The notes under the pieces: model-generated
What the model saw: the letters and a program-made list of their open reading frames with translations, nothing else
The model's database searches: none
Told to the model about the DNA's origin: nothing
Made by a program: the position numbers and the translations under genes
Shown here: one piece after another, positions 42,543 to 51,271 of the stretch
How the letters are laid out: every line of letters begins with the position of its first letter
Numbering within the stretch: position 1 is the stretch's first letter
Assembly (NCBI GenBank): GCA_009684515.1
Contig: WKKS01000006.1
Location: forward strand, 93,031 to 157,030
Direction: 5' to 3'
DNA from: Geobacter sp.
Lineage (GTDB): Bacteria > Desulfobacterota > Desulfuromonadia > Geobacterales > Pseudopelobacteraceae
DNA length: 64,000 bases

Positions 42543-43925
42543 TCAGTTTTCCAGTTCGTAACGTTCCAGCTTGGTATAGAGTGTTTTGCGGTCGATTCCG
42601 AGCAATTTGGCGGCGCGGCTTTTGTTCTGTTCCACCATCTTGAGAACCTTTTCTATGTGTTCACGCTCTACGGCCCAGAGCGGTGCCGGTGCGAAGGTTG
42701 TAGCGTCGGAACTGGTGTTGTTTGCAAGCGGTGCATAAATGGTTTTGGGTGGTGAAAATGGAAACAGGTCCGGTGTGATGATCGGTTCATTGGCCAGTAT
42801 GCAGGCCCGTCGGATGGTATTGCGTAGTTCCCTGACATTGCCGGGCCAGTGATAGGCGCAAAGTGAAGCCATTGCTTCTTCTGTGATTTCCCAATGTTTG
42901 GAGTCTCCCTCTATGCATTGCTGCATAAAGAACAGCGCCAGCGGCAAAATATCATCGGTGCGCTGCCTGAGCGGTGGGACCGGGATCGGCAGCAGGTTTA
43001 TGCGGTGATAAAGGTCCTCGCGGAATTCCCCCCGGTTAACGCAGTCCCCCAGAATCTTGTTGGAGGCGAAGACAAAGCGGACGTTGACCTTGATGTCGTG
43101 GTTTCCACCCATGCGGCGAAAGGTGCTGGTTTCCAGGATTCGAAGAAGCTTGACCTGGACGTCGAGCGGCATTTCGGAAATTTCGTCCATGAACAGGGTT
43201 CCGGTGTCGGCCAGCTCGAAAAGCCCGGCCCGCCCTTTGTTTGCGCCGGTGTAGGCTCCCTGCATATGGCCGAACAGCTCGCTTTCAGCCGTGTTGGCAT
43301 CAAATCTTCCGCAGTTTACGGTTACAAAAGGTTTGCTGGCGCGGCGGCTGGCGTCGTGTACCGCTCGAGCGATCAACTCCTTGCCGGTGCCGCTTTCGCC
43401 GCTGATCAGGACGTGTTCGTCAGTCATTCCCCAGCGATGGACCGTATCCAGCAACCTCTGGATGGCCTGGCTTTTGCCGATGATGCAGTTATTTTCAAAG
43501 CGTTTGATCTCTTTTTTCAGATTGATATTCTCAAGTCGCAGACGGTTTTTCTCACAGGCTTTGTCGATCACCAGTTCCAGTTCGTCCAGTTTGATCGGTT
43601 TGGTCAGATAATCGTAAGCGCCATGTTTGATGCATTCAACAGCGGTTTCGATGGTGCCGTGGCCGGTGAACATGATTACTTCGGGGATATTTGACTCCGC
43701 CCGCATCAGTTTCAGCGCCTCCACTCCATCCATGCCGGGCATGCGGATATCCTGGAGAACCACGTTGAAAATCTCTTCACGGTAGGCATCCAAGCCTTCT
43801 TCTCCGCTGGAAGTGGCTGTTACCTTGTAACCGGAACGGGAAAGTTCCATTTCGAGCAACTCGCGCAGAGACTTGTCATCTTCTACAATCAAAACCTTAG
43901 TATCATTGCGGATTATTTTTGACAT
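42543..43925 (-). CDS. NtrC-family sigma-54 response regulator
   Basis: 460 residues. The receiver domain (residues 9-120) has phospho-Asp in VVLQDIRMPG. The AAA+ domain has Walker A GESGTGKE, the sigma-54 contact loop GAYTGA, and Walker B LFMDEI. The C-terminal Fis-type helix-turn-helix reads NKSRAAKLLGIDRKTLYTKL. It overlaps the kinase gene by 13 bases and is the last gene of the operon from 46296. The palindromes at 42200, 42308 and 46507 are its likely sites. Confidence 0.94.
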   Translation of the reverse strand: MSKIIRNDTKVLIVEDDKSLRELLEMELSRSGYKVTATSSGEEGLDAYREEIFNVVLQDIRMPGMDGVEALKLMRAESNIPEVIMFTGHGTIETAVECIKHGAYDYLTKPIKLDELELVIDKACEKNRLRLENINLKKEIKRFENNCIIGKSQAIQRLLDTVHRWGMTDEHVLISGESGTGKELIARAVHDASRRASKPFVTVNCGRFDANTAESELFGHMQGAYTGANKGRAGLFELADTGTLFMDEISEMPLDVQVKLLRILETSTFRRMGGNHDIKVNVRFVFASNKILGDCVNRGEFREDLYHRINLLPIPVPPLRQRTDDILPLALFFMQQCIEGDSKHWEITEEAMASLCAYHWPGNVRELRNTIRRACILANEPIITPDLFPFSPPKTIYAPLANNTSSDATTFAPAPLWAVEREHIEKVLKMVEQNKSRAAKLLGIDRKTLYTKLERYELEN

Positions 43926-45133
43926 GCAGGCATCCTTACCGTAAATTTTGAACCCTTATCTATTTTGCTTTCCACAGTGATGTCGCCTCCAAGCCGTTTG
44001 ACAATATTGTATGTAACTGCGAGTCCCAGCCCAAGGCCTTTGCCGACTTCCTTGGTGGTGAAAAACGGATCCCAGATCTGATCGATGCTTTCCGCTGAAA
44101 TTCCGCAGCCGCTGTCTCGAATCTGAAACTGCACGGTTGACTGCTCGTCCGTGCTGGTGGATATTTCCACCACCCCGGCTCCCTTTATGGCTTGATGGGC
44201 ATTCATCAGAAGGTTCATGCAGACCTGACGGAGGCCGCTCGGGTCGGCGGTGACGTCCGGCAGGTCGTTTTGCAGGTTCAGCTGGATGTCTACCTTTTCG
44301 TAGCGGGATTTGTAGCGTACCAGTTCCAATACTTCCTGCAGAATGTCGTTGAAGTTGACGTTGCTTACGGAGCCGTCCGATTTGCGGCTGAAGGAGAGCA
44401 GGCTGTCGATGATGCTTTTGCAGCGGTACGATTCCCGGATGATGACCTGCAGGTATTTGGGAAAGTCTTCCAGCAGCGGATCCGCAAGCAGTGAATCTTC
44501 CTCGTTCAAACGCCTGAGCAGTGCTTCGGCATACCCGGCAACCGATGAAAGCGGGTTGTTGATCTCATGGGCGACACCAGCCGCCAGAACTCCGATGCTG
44601 GAGAGCTTTTCAGCCTGCATCAGCTGCAGTTCCGAAAGTCTTTTCTCGGTCACGTCCCGCATAAAAACAAGGGCGCGCTTTCTGTCACCATGGACGTCTT
44701 CGATCGGTGTTGCCGTTACGTCAAAATAGCGCAGCTTTCCTTTGGAGATCCTTGAAGTGAAGGACATTTCCACCCGCACGCCGGTCAGCGCCTGCTCTAC
44801 CGGGCATTGCTGCGGCGCGCTTTCAAGTTCGGGGTGAAAAAGCTCCCGGCAGGAACACCCTGCAAGGGTCTCCTGGGGGAAGAACTTGGGGCAAACGTGA
44901 TTGCGGTGCTGCACGATGCCGTTGTGGTCGTATACGACCACGCCATCGCTGATTGAGTCGAACATGGCCTGGAGTTCGCTGCTTTTGCTGCGTAATCCCA
45001 GATTGGCAGATTCCAGTTCCTGGATCTTTTGCTTTACTTCACCATAGAATCCGATCTTGGAATTTTCCAGTCCCAGCAGGCGTTCAAGCGATGATTCGTC
45101 CATCTTTGTCCGAACGGCAAGCCTGTCCATCAA
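43913..45133 (-). CDS. PAS-domain sensor histidine kinase
   Basis: 406 residues. Coiled-coil start (about 30-55), one PAS domain with a conserved Cys set HVCPKFFPQETLAGCSCRELFHPE..QCPVE, His domain [26 protein letters not shown] box NLLMNAHQAI, G box GKGLGLGLAVTYN. It has no membrane segments. It overlaps the Fe-ADH stop by four bases. It is a paralogue of the last half of the kinase at 33359. Partner: the regulator at 42543. Confidence 0.93.
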   Translation of the reverse strand: MMDRLAVRTKMDESSLERLLGLENSKIGFYGEVKQKIQELESANLGLRSKSSELQAMFDSISDGVVVYDHNGIVQHRNHVCPKFFPQETLAGCSCRELFHPELESAPQQCPVEQALTGVRVEMSFTSRISKGKLRYFDVTATPIEDVHGDRKRALVFMRDVTEKRLSELQLMQAEKLSSIGVLAAGVAHEINNPLSSVAGYAEALLRRLNEEDSLLADPLLEDFPKYLQVIIRESYRCKSIIDSLLSFSRKSDGSVSNVNFNDILQEVLELVRYKSRYEKVDIQLNLQNDLPDVTADPSGLRQVCMNLLMNAHQAIKGAGVVEISTSTDEQSTVQFQIRDSGCGISAESIDQIWDPFFTTKEVGKGLGLGLAVTYNIVKRLGGDITVESKIDKGSKFTVRMPACQK

Positions 45134-46296
45134 TAAGACCTTTCCAGTATCCGCAGCAGATCTTCTTCATCTGCCTCACGGGGAGAAGTGACAATGCAGA
45201 CATCCTTGAGCGCCTGCCGCGCCAGTTCGGGCAGATCTTTTTTAAGAACGCCAATGCTGCGCAGACTGCGCGGTGCGCCGCTTGCTTCCAGGAGTGAGTC
45301 GAGGGTTTCCTGGACCCTCTCACTGGCTGCCGTGATGTCTCCGTTGGCGCGGTGACCGAGTCCCCAGGCCAGTTCCTGCAATTTCTCCGTGACAACCGGG
45401 ATGTCATAGCGGATGACTTCCGGCAGCAGAATGGCATTGATGCTGCCATGATTTGCGTCGTATAAGCCGCCGATCGGGTGGGCCAGGGCATGGACGATGC
45501 CGAGCATGGAATTGGAAAATGCCATGCCGGCATGCAGACTGGCCCGTGCCAGATTCTCCATGTCTTCCGGTTTTCGTTCATGGACTGCATCGGCCAGACT
45601 GGCTGACAGGAGTCGCAGCGCCTTGATGGCATGGACATCGGTCAGGGTTGTGGAGGCGATCGAAAAAAAGGCTTCCATGGCATGGCTGAGCGCATCGGTG
45701 GCGGTTGTCCCGACAAACTCATCCGGCAGGGTGGCCAGCGTGTTCGGGTCCGTCAGGCTGATATCCGGGGCGACGCAGCGGCTCATGATGCAGATTTTGC
45801 GAAGGTGTTCGGTGTCGCTAATGATGGCAAACTGGGAAACGTCGGAACCGGTGCCGCAGGTGGTCGGGCAGAGTACCAATGGCGGAAGCGGGCGGATAAT
45901 TCGGTCCGGTCCCTCGAAGTCCCGGATTTTCCCTCCATTGGAGACAAGTATTGCGATTGCCTTGGCCGCGTCCATGGAACTGCCGCCGCCAAGTCCTACA
46001 ATCACATCGGCGCCGTGCCGCAGGTACTCTCTGACCCCCGCTTCAACCTCAACGTCTTTGGGATTGGGGGTGATCCCGTCATAGTAAATGAAGTCAAGCC
46101 CGGCGTCCTGGATGCTGCGCATGGCCAGGTCCACCCAGCCGGCGTGGAAAAGCCCCTTGTCGCTGACCAGAAAGATCTTTTTGCCTCCGAGTCTGCGGGC
46201 GCAGGCACCCACCTGACTCAGCATGCCTCTGCCGAATATGATTTCCGGCACCTCAAACTTGTAATTATGCAATGTGTTGTCCTGGTTTTTTTCCAT
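45130..46296 (-). CDS. Iron-containing alcohol dehydrogenase
   Basis: 388 residues from ATG 46296, with AAGG 9 bases upstream; the longer frame to 46404 begins inside the promoter. NAD site GGGSSMDAAKAIAI, iron site His GIVHALAHPIGGLYDANHGSINAI. Family III like the gene at 40636, but only moderately similar, so substrates may differ. First gene of the operon with the kinase and regulator, so the sensor system is made together with its enzyme. Confidence 0.93.
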   Translation of the reverse strand: MEKNQDNTLHNYKFEVPEIIFGRGMLSQVGACARRLGGKKIFLVSDKGLFHAGWVDLAMRSIQDAGLDFIYYDGITPNPKDVEVEAGVREYLRHGADVIVGLGGGSSMDAAKAIAILVSNGGKIRDFEGPDRIIRPLPPLVLCPTTCGTGSDVSQFAIISDTEHLRKICIMSRCVAPDISLTDPNTLATLPDEFVGTTATDALSHAMEAFFSIASTTLTDVHAIKALRLLSASLADAVHERKPEDMENLARASLHAGMAFSNSMLGIVHALAHPIGGLYDANHGSINAILLPEVIRYDIPVVTEKLQELAWGLGHRANGDITAASERVQETLDSLLEASGAPRSLRSIGVLKKDLPELARQALKDVCIVTSPREADEEDLLRILERSY

Positions 46297-46374
46297 TACA
46301 TACCTTTCGTGGCAGCCAGCCTCACAAATCAATGCTGATGGGGGGGCATCATTGTTGATCGTGTATACATTTAC

Positions 46375-46391
46375 AAGCAATGCCCGTGCCC
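46375..46391 (-). promoter_or_regulatory. Sigma-54 promoter of the Fe-ADH-kinase-regulator operon
   Basis: Minus strand GGGCACGGGCATTGCTT: near-consensus -24 (GGCACG) and -12 (TTGCT) with GG-N10-GC. Start site near 46363, 67 bases before the ATG. Confidence 0.85.
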
Positions 46392-46506
46392 AATTCAAAA
46401 CCAAGTTTTATATATTTCGTCCTTTTTGTCAATTTTAAGCGAATATTTTTTTGCAGACGCTGGAATCTCGTCTTTATGACTTATCCCATCGGTTATGTGA
46501 CAATTC

Positions 46507-46519
46507 TCCACGGTGTAGA
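46507..46519. promoter_or_regulatory. Third copy of the enhancer-like palindrome
   Basis: TCCACGGTGTAGA lies between the divergent sigma-54 promoters at 46375 and 46665 and could serve both. A further perfect palindrome ATGTTATAACAT is at 46618-46629. The region 46297-46928 holds no gene. Confidence 0.5.
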
Positions 46520-46664
46520 ACTCTTCCTCATTTCTCTAATACGCAACAAATACAGCATACTACAAAACATGTCCAATTACTCAACATATCCGGGTATTAA
46601 TCAGGATTAGTGAGTTAATGTTATAACATGCTGTAATCAAACAAAAAAACCAATGTTTTATTTT

Positions 46665-46680
46665 TGGCATTGCGGTTGCA
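46665..46680 (+). promoter_or_regulatory. Sigma-54 promoter of the porin operon
   Basis: TGGCATTGCGGTTGCA with GG-N10-GC, one base different from the mft promoter. The transcript would start near 46692, about 237 bases before the porin ATG. Confidence 0.8.
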
Positions 46681-46928
46681 AACTTGACAGCGGCTAATGG
46701 GAATTTTTAATTCGAGTCAGGCATTCAGTGCCTTGAGTGGATTTGTTTTAAGTCGTACTTGCCGTGTTCCAGCCAGACATCATTAAAAAATTGTGCACCA
46801 TCTACAGAAAGGAGCGACAGGATGGAGTGAAAGCAGGGGGGATTTGTTGTTGGCAAAGTTTCACGATATACCGCAGTTAATTGAGTTTGGTGTCCAATTT
46901 AAATTTTATTGAAACAGAGGGAGAGCTT

Positions 46929-48155
46929 ATGAAAAAAGTTACTTTGCTTGCATTAGGGGTTGTAACGGCAGTGTCGATGGCAGCGGGCAAGCCTTGCGAG
47001 GCTGCTTTTGTGATCGGCGGCGAGAATGGCTGGCAGCTGAGTACCGATGGAATTGTGGATGTTTTTTCCTATTATCATTCTACACAACCATTACCGCAAA
47101 ACCCAGCCGGCTTCACCCGAGCTGCGAGTCTGCTTGATAATGCCTCTACCAGTGAACATAACCAGCGCTTTGGTATTGGCGTCGGCTTGCTGCCGTCGGT
47201 TGTTGCCTTTAATGTCAAGGCACCCACCGTCAATGGTGTCGATTCCGCCGTCCGGGTAGGTATTTACCCAAGTATTCAAAATCAAACAGATAGCCGTTTC
47301 AACACTGGACCAAATATTGACTTTCGCGAAATCTTCTACACCGCCAAGGGAGCTTACGGCGAACTGCTGGCTGGGCGGGCACTTAACCTTTACCAGGGTA
47401 AGAACATACTGACCGACATGACTCTGTTGACTTCCGGTGTGGTTGGTTCGCGTGGCAACACTGTGAATTTGGGTCATATCGGTTCCGGCTATCTATACAC
47501 CGGTTTCGGTCCTCAAATTCGTTACACCACTCCTGATATGGCTGGTGTGAAAGTTGCCCTGGAAGTTGCTGAACCGTACAAAATCACTTCCAATACCGGA
47601 AAGACCAATTCTCCCCGTGTTGAAGCCGAGGTGTCCTATGCCGGTAAAATCGGAGCCGCAACGACTCAGGCATGGGTTTCCGGTTTATATCAGACAGCAC
47701 CTCGCGTAACTGGAAGCAGTAACGATGAATCCATCGGCGGAGCGTATGGTGTTAGCGTCGGATTCAGTGGTCTGAACCTGTTGGCTTCCGGCTACGGCGG
47801 ACGTGGTTTGGGGATGCTTAGCACACAAGATGGCGATATTCTCGGTAACTCCACTTCGGATGAGAACGGTAAAACACGTCTGCATTGGGGCTATTTGCTC
47901 CAGGCCACCTACCAGCTGACTCCTTCGGTCATGATCGGTGCCAACTACGGGCAGACCCGTCAGGAGAAAAACGACAAGGAAGGTGCGACGTTCATTGCCA
48001 TGAAAAATCAGGAGGCTGCTGTTGCAACTGTAACCTATAATCTGAACAAGTTTACCCAGTTCGTGGCTGAGTATATTTATGCCCAGAATACCTGGATGGA
48101 CGGTGCCAAACAGCATTCAAACCAGTTTGCACTCGGTACAATGTTTTACTGGTAG
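46929..48155 (+). CDS. Outer-membrane porin
   Basis: 408 residues from ATG 46929 (GAGGGAGAG upstream). Signal peptide about 1-26, followed by beta-rich sequence with alternating hydrophobic residues and ending in an aromatic outer-membrane signature (FALGTMFYW). Porin_4-like by the pattern FREIFYTAKGAYGELLAGRALN. It may let alcohols or other substrates cross the outer membrane. Confidence 0.8.
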   Translation: MKKVTLLALGVVTAVSMAAGKPCEAAFVIGGENGWQLSTDGIVDVFSYYHSTQPLPQNPAGFTRAASLLDNASTSEHNQRFGIGVGLLPSVVAFNVKAPTVNGVDSAVRVGIYPSIQNQTDSRFNTGPNIDFREIFYTAKGAYGELLAGRALNLYQGKNILTDMTLLTSGVVGSRGNTVNLGHIGSGYLYTGFGPQIRYTTPDMAGVKVALEVAEPYKITSNTGKTNSPRVEAEVSYAGKIGAATTQAWVSGLYQTAPRVTGSSNDESIGGAYGVSVGFSGLNLLASGYGGRGLGMLSTQDGDILGNSTSDENGKTRLHWGYLLQATYQLTPSVMIGANYGQTRQEKNDKEGATFIAMKNQEAAVATVTYNLNKFTQFVAEYIYAQNTWMDGAKQHSNQFALGTMFYW

Positions 48156-48182
48156 CAGTTATCCAATAACAAGGAGATTCCA

Positions 48183-48455
48183 ATGCCAAAGTATGTAATC
48201 GAACGCGATCTTCCAGGTGCGGGACAATTACCGGCTGAAACTTTAAAGGCCATCTCACAGAAATCATGCAGCGTCCTTACAGGTCTCGGTCCCCAGATTC
48301 AGTGGGTTCAGAGCTATGTGACCGACGACAAAATCTACTGCATCTATATCGCACCTGATAAGGAAATGGTGCTGGAGCACGCCAGACAAGGCGGTTTTCC
48401 GGCCAACAATGTCTCTGAAATACGAACCATGATTGATCCGACCACAGCCGAATAA
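48183..48455 (+). CDS. DUF4242 small protein
   Basis: 90 residues. MPKYVIERDLPGAGQLPAETLKAISQKS and the C-terminal GGFPANNVSEIRTMIDPTTAE fit DUF4242, a ferredoxin-like fold that binds metals in one described relative (nickel). AAGGAG is 8 bases upstream. In the porin operon. Confidence 0.8.
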   Translation: MPKYVIERDLPGAGQLPAETLKAISQKSCSVLTGLGPQIQWVQSYVTDDKIYCIYIAPDKEMVLEHARQGGFPANNVSEIRTMIDPTTAE

Positions 48456-48521
48456 GTATTCTTTTGCTCCCCTCCCGGTTCTCCGGGAGAGGGACTGTTA
48501 TGAAATTTTATGGAGGTTACA

Positions 48522-49052
48522 ATGACGTTAGCTCTACTTGTATTGATCAGCATTATGTGGATTCCGGTTGGCATGTTTTTTCTTGGTTATGGCGAAGCCA
48601 AAAGTACCGGCTTTGTCAGTGCGGTCGTTGGCATTCTGGTGGTGATCGGGGCGACTCTGCAGGCTGCTGTCTTTACCGACCCCTTTACCGCCGGACTGCT
48701 GTTTGTATTCGGTGTGTTGTACCTGCAAACCGGTCATGCCCTTTTGACAGGTGTTACTGACCTGCGCACTGTTGGAAACGGTGCCCTGCTGGTCGGGATT
48801 GTCTGTGCTGTTTATGCTTACCTGTTCGCCACCGGTGGTGGATTGAAACCCGATGGCAAGACAATGATTGGTGTAACGCCATATCTGGCTTTTATGAACC
48901 TGACGTTCGTAGTGATCTGTTTTACAGTTACAGGTGTTACCTACGGAAAGATTAACCCGAAAGTGGCGGCCTGCATGTTCATTGTGCTGACATTCACCTG
49001 CCTGCTGACCCCTGCGTTTGGCCTGATGGGCTATGGGAAACTTCCATTCTGA
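48522..49052 (+). CDS. AmiS/UreI-like small-solute channel
   Basis: 176 residues from ATG 48522, with GGAGG 6 bases upstream. Six hydrophobic segments. The first block IMWIPVGMFFLGYGEAKSTG and later QTGHALLTGVTDLRTVGNGALLVG resemble AmiS/UreI urea and amide channels, though the match is not strong. The operon with a porin suggests uptake or release of a small neutral compound (for instance an alcohol or amide). Confidence 0.6.
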   Translation: MTLALLVLISIMWIPVGMFFLGYGEAKSTGFVSAVVGILVVIGATLQAAVFTDPFTAGLLFVFGVLYLQTGHALLTGVTDLRTVGNGALLVGIVCAVYAYLFATGGGLKPDGKTMIGVTPYLAFMNLTFVVICFTVTGVTYGKINPKVAACMFIVLTFTCLLTPAFGLMGYGKLPF

Positions 49053-49097
49053 TGATTCAGACGTTGTGCAAATTTATTTAAATAACGGAGGAAACAG

Positions 49098-49379
49098 ATG
49101 AAAAAGAGTGTAATCATGATACTCGCGGCATTTTTGGTGTCAGCCTCACTGCCCGCATTTTCACAGCAAACCCCGGAAGAGAAGGTTATCTGCAATCTGG
49201 CGGCACAGAACTGCCTGAAGAGCGCCGATATACTTCAAAAGAGAATCAAGAAGCTGAATTCTGAAGTAAAAAAGGGCACCAATACTTATTCGGCTGAAGA
49301 TTTGAAAAAACTCGAACAAAAACTACAGGAAACAAAGGATCTGCTCGACAAGATTGAAGGGAAAGCGCCTGCTAAATAG
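49098..49379 (+). CDS. Small exported helical protein
   Basis: 93 residues. Signal peptide 1-22 (ending PAFSQ). The mature protein is almost wholly helical (EEKVICNLAAQNCLKSADIL, then LKKLEQKLQETKDLLDKI), with two Cys at 31 and 38 that could form a disulfide. GGAGG upstream of ATG. Last gene of the porin operon. Confidence 0.75.
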   Translation: MKKSVIMILAAFLVSASLPAFSQQTPEEKVICNLAAQNCLKSADILQKRIKKLNSEVKKGTNTYSAEDLKKLEQKLQETKDLLDKIEGKAPAK

Positions 49380-49407
49380 GGGGATGGTTCATATCTGTTT
49401 GTGACAT

Positions 49408-49443
49408 CAATTGAAAGGGGCGCATTTGCGCCCTTTTCAATTG
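49408..49443. terminator. Strong 36-bp hairpin after the porin operon
   Basis: CAATTGAAAGGGGCGCATTTGCGCCCTTTTCAATTG folds nearly perfectly (arms of about 15 bp). No U tract follows, so it may stabilise the 3' end or stop transcription in both directions. Confidence 0.7.
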
Positions 49444-49561
49444 ATGTATGTTGATACTGGTTAATCAGGAAATCAATGTTATTATGTTATTTCCTGGCTC
49501 AGGCTTTGCGTGTTATGCCAAGTTAAACGTCCGACAATTCCAAGGGTTACACGGAGGAAAT

Positions 49562-50377
49562 ATGCATGTTTTCAGTTGTAGAGACGCCAGTCGGAACTGC
49601 TTTATGATTTTTGCACTGTTGGCACTCTTCATGTTATCTTCACTCTGCTACGCATCAGATTCCCGGTTTATCTGGCAGAGCCGTGAACAGTTCGTGGCTT
49701 TGGAACACCAGGACGCCGAACCTGCCGCCACTGTGAAACCAAATGATCATCCGGTAGATTTGTCATTGGAGAGGCTTGTTTCCATGTTGGGTTCCATCAC
49801 AGTGCGTCCTTCCGACAGCGAAAAACCGGATGCGCTCTTCACCCCCTCAGCGCTCCAGCTATTGGCGCCGCATTTACAAAAGGGGCTTAGCCAGGCTTCA
49901 CCAGGCGAGGACGTGACTTTTGCGATTATCGGACTGCACGATGCATTGTACGGACTTGCAAAAAGCCAGAAGGTGACAACCGGACGACTCTTTTACAAAG
50001 CCGGCAAACTCAATCTCATTGTGGGACTTGTTCAAAAGGATGTGAACGACCGCGAAGATCGCCGCCTGCACCCCTTTACTCCCGGAAGCAGGCAATATGT
50101 TTCGAACGGGGATTGGACATTGTTGACCGATAAGCCGCTGGTCCGAAGGGATTGGGTGGCTTTTGGCGATGAGTGGCAGCCTTCGGTTGTTCCGGCAGCC
50201 GCAGTTGATAAGAATCCGGCTCATGCACAGCAGACAGCACCTCAGCCGGTGCAAAAACAAGAGGTTCAGCGCAAGCCTGCTGACCGCTTGGTAATCCTCA
50301 ACGACCTCAAGCAAAAAGGACTGATCACCGAGGATGAGTATCGGGCCAAGCGTCTGGAAATATTGAACGGCATCTAA
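49562..50377 (+). CDS. SHOCT-domain exported protein
   Basis: 271 residues from ATG 49562 (GGAGG upstream). A signal anchor is about 14-33 (FMIFALLALFMLSSLCYA). A middle domain of unknown kind follows. The C-terminus RLVILNDLKQKGLITEDEYRAKRLEILNGI is a SHOCT motif, which commonly helps proteins to oligomerise. The earlier part of the frame (49448) is probably not translated. Confidence 0.75.
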   Translation: MHVFSCRDASRNCFMIFALLALFMLSSLCYASDSRFIWQSREQFVALEHQDAEPAATVKPNDHPVDLSLERLVSMLGSITVRPSDSEKPDALFTPSALQLLAPHLQKGLSQASPGEDVTFAIIGLHDALYGLAKSQKVTTGRLFYKAGKLNLIVGLVQKDVNDREDRRLHPFTPGSRQYVSNGDWTLLTDKPLVRRDWVAFGDEWQPSVVPAAAVDKNPAHAQQTAPQPVQKQEVQRKPADRLVILNDLKQKGLITEDEYRAKRLEILNGI

Positions 50378-50493
50378 AATCCGATGACACGGTCCGCCGC
50401 GGTCATGATATTAGATCGCCTGTTCAGATGTTCTGGGGAAGGTTGAAAAAACAGTACACATTAGTGCAAGTTATCTATATACTGTTGTCTAAA

Positions 50494-50503
50494 CAAACGT
50501 TTG
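50494..50503. promoter_or_regulatory. Operator-like palindrome CAAACGTTTG upstream of tetR
   Basis: Perfect 10-bp palindrome in TCTAAACAAACGTTTGAAC, 30 bases before the tetR start. The identical core is at 51159-51168, upstream of the zinc-ribbon gene and aldehyde dehydrogenase. The pair suggests autoregulation. Confidence 0.75.
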
Positions 50504-50533
50504 AACTGTTAAGAGCTGATTCAGGGGTCATCC

Positions 50534-51124
50534 GTGTCTGACGGCGATTGTCGCGACAATCTGATAGCATCTTCGCTTCCCCTGTTTGCGGCCAAGGGGT
50601 TGAACGGGGTCAGTGTGCGTGAGCTGGCAGCTGCCGCGGGCGTTAACCTGTCGATGATCTCCTATTACTTCGGTGGCAAGGAGGGGTTGTACGCCGCCGT
50701 ATTGACCGATCAGTTTGCCATCTTGGGCAAACTGGACGAGCTGGTGCAGAGAGAAACCGACACACTCCGGAAATTTGAACTTTACGTCCGCGCCACTGTT
50801 ACCCGCTATCGTAAAAACCCCTATCTTCTGCGTTTCTACACAAGCGAACTGACCAATCCAACCGCCAGCTTCGAGACCATTATCAAGCCTGCTATCAAAA
50901 ATGTTGTACAAACGCTTCTGGATGCTTTTGCAGATGCTCTTTCCCATGAAGATTTCCGGGCGGACCTGGACCCTGCCGATACGGTGCTGGCTCTGGCCGG
51001 CATGATAAACTTCTATTTTTTGCTCGAGCCGGCCACGGCTGAATTGGTTGACCACTCGCCGGAACGGGATGAAGAACTTGTTAGACACATCATGGATATT
51101 TTTACACGGGGTGTTCTTAAATGA
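50534..51124 (+). CDS. TetR-family regulator
   Basis: 196 residues from GTG 50534. Helix-turn-helix GVSVRELAAAAGVNLSMISYYFGGKEGLYAAVL at about 23-55, and a C-terminal ligand domain similar to DUF1956/CerR-like regulators. Flanked by two CAAACGTTTG sites. It probably controls the adjacent aldehyde dehydrogenase unit. Confidence 0.88.
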   Translation: MSDGDCRDNLIASSLPLFAAKGLNGVSVRELAAAAGVNLSMISYYFGGKEGLYAAVLTDQFAILGKLDELVQRETDTLRKFELYVRATVTRYRKNPYLLRFYTSELTNPTASFETIIKPAIKNVVQTLLDAFADALSHEDFRADLDPADTVLALAGMINFYFLLEPATAELVDHSPERDEELVRHIMDIFTRGVLK

Positions 51125-51158
51125 AGTAGAAGTCCTTTTTTTATGGGTAGCTCTAAAA

Positions 51159-51168
51159 CAAACGTTTG
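51159..51168. promoter_or_regulatory. Operator-like palindrome CAAACGTTTG downstream of tetR
   Basis: Same core as 50494-50503, in TCTAAAACAAACGTTTGATT, 104 bases before the zinc-ribbon gene start. See the TetR entry. Confidence 0.75.
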
Positions 51169-51271
51169 ATTGAGGTCCGGTGCTGCCATGCTTACTGAAG
51201 CTAATGACAATGTGAAACGGGCGACTAAGAGTTTTGGACGACACAACGACAGCATTGAAAAGGAGATCGAA

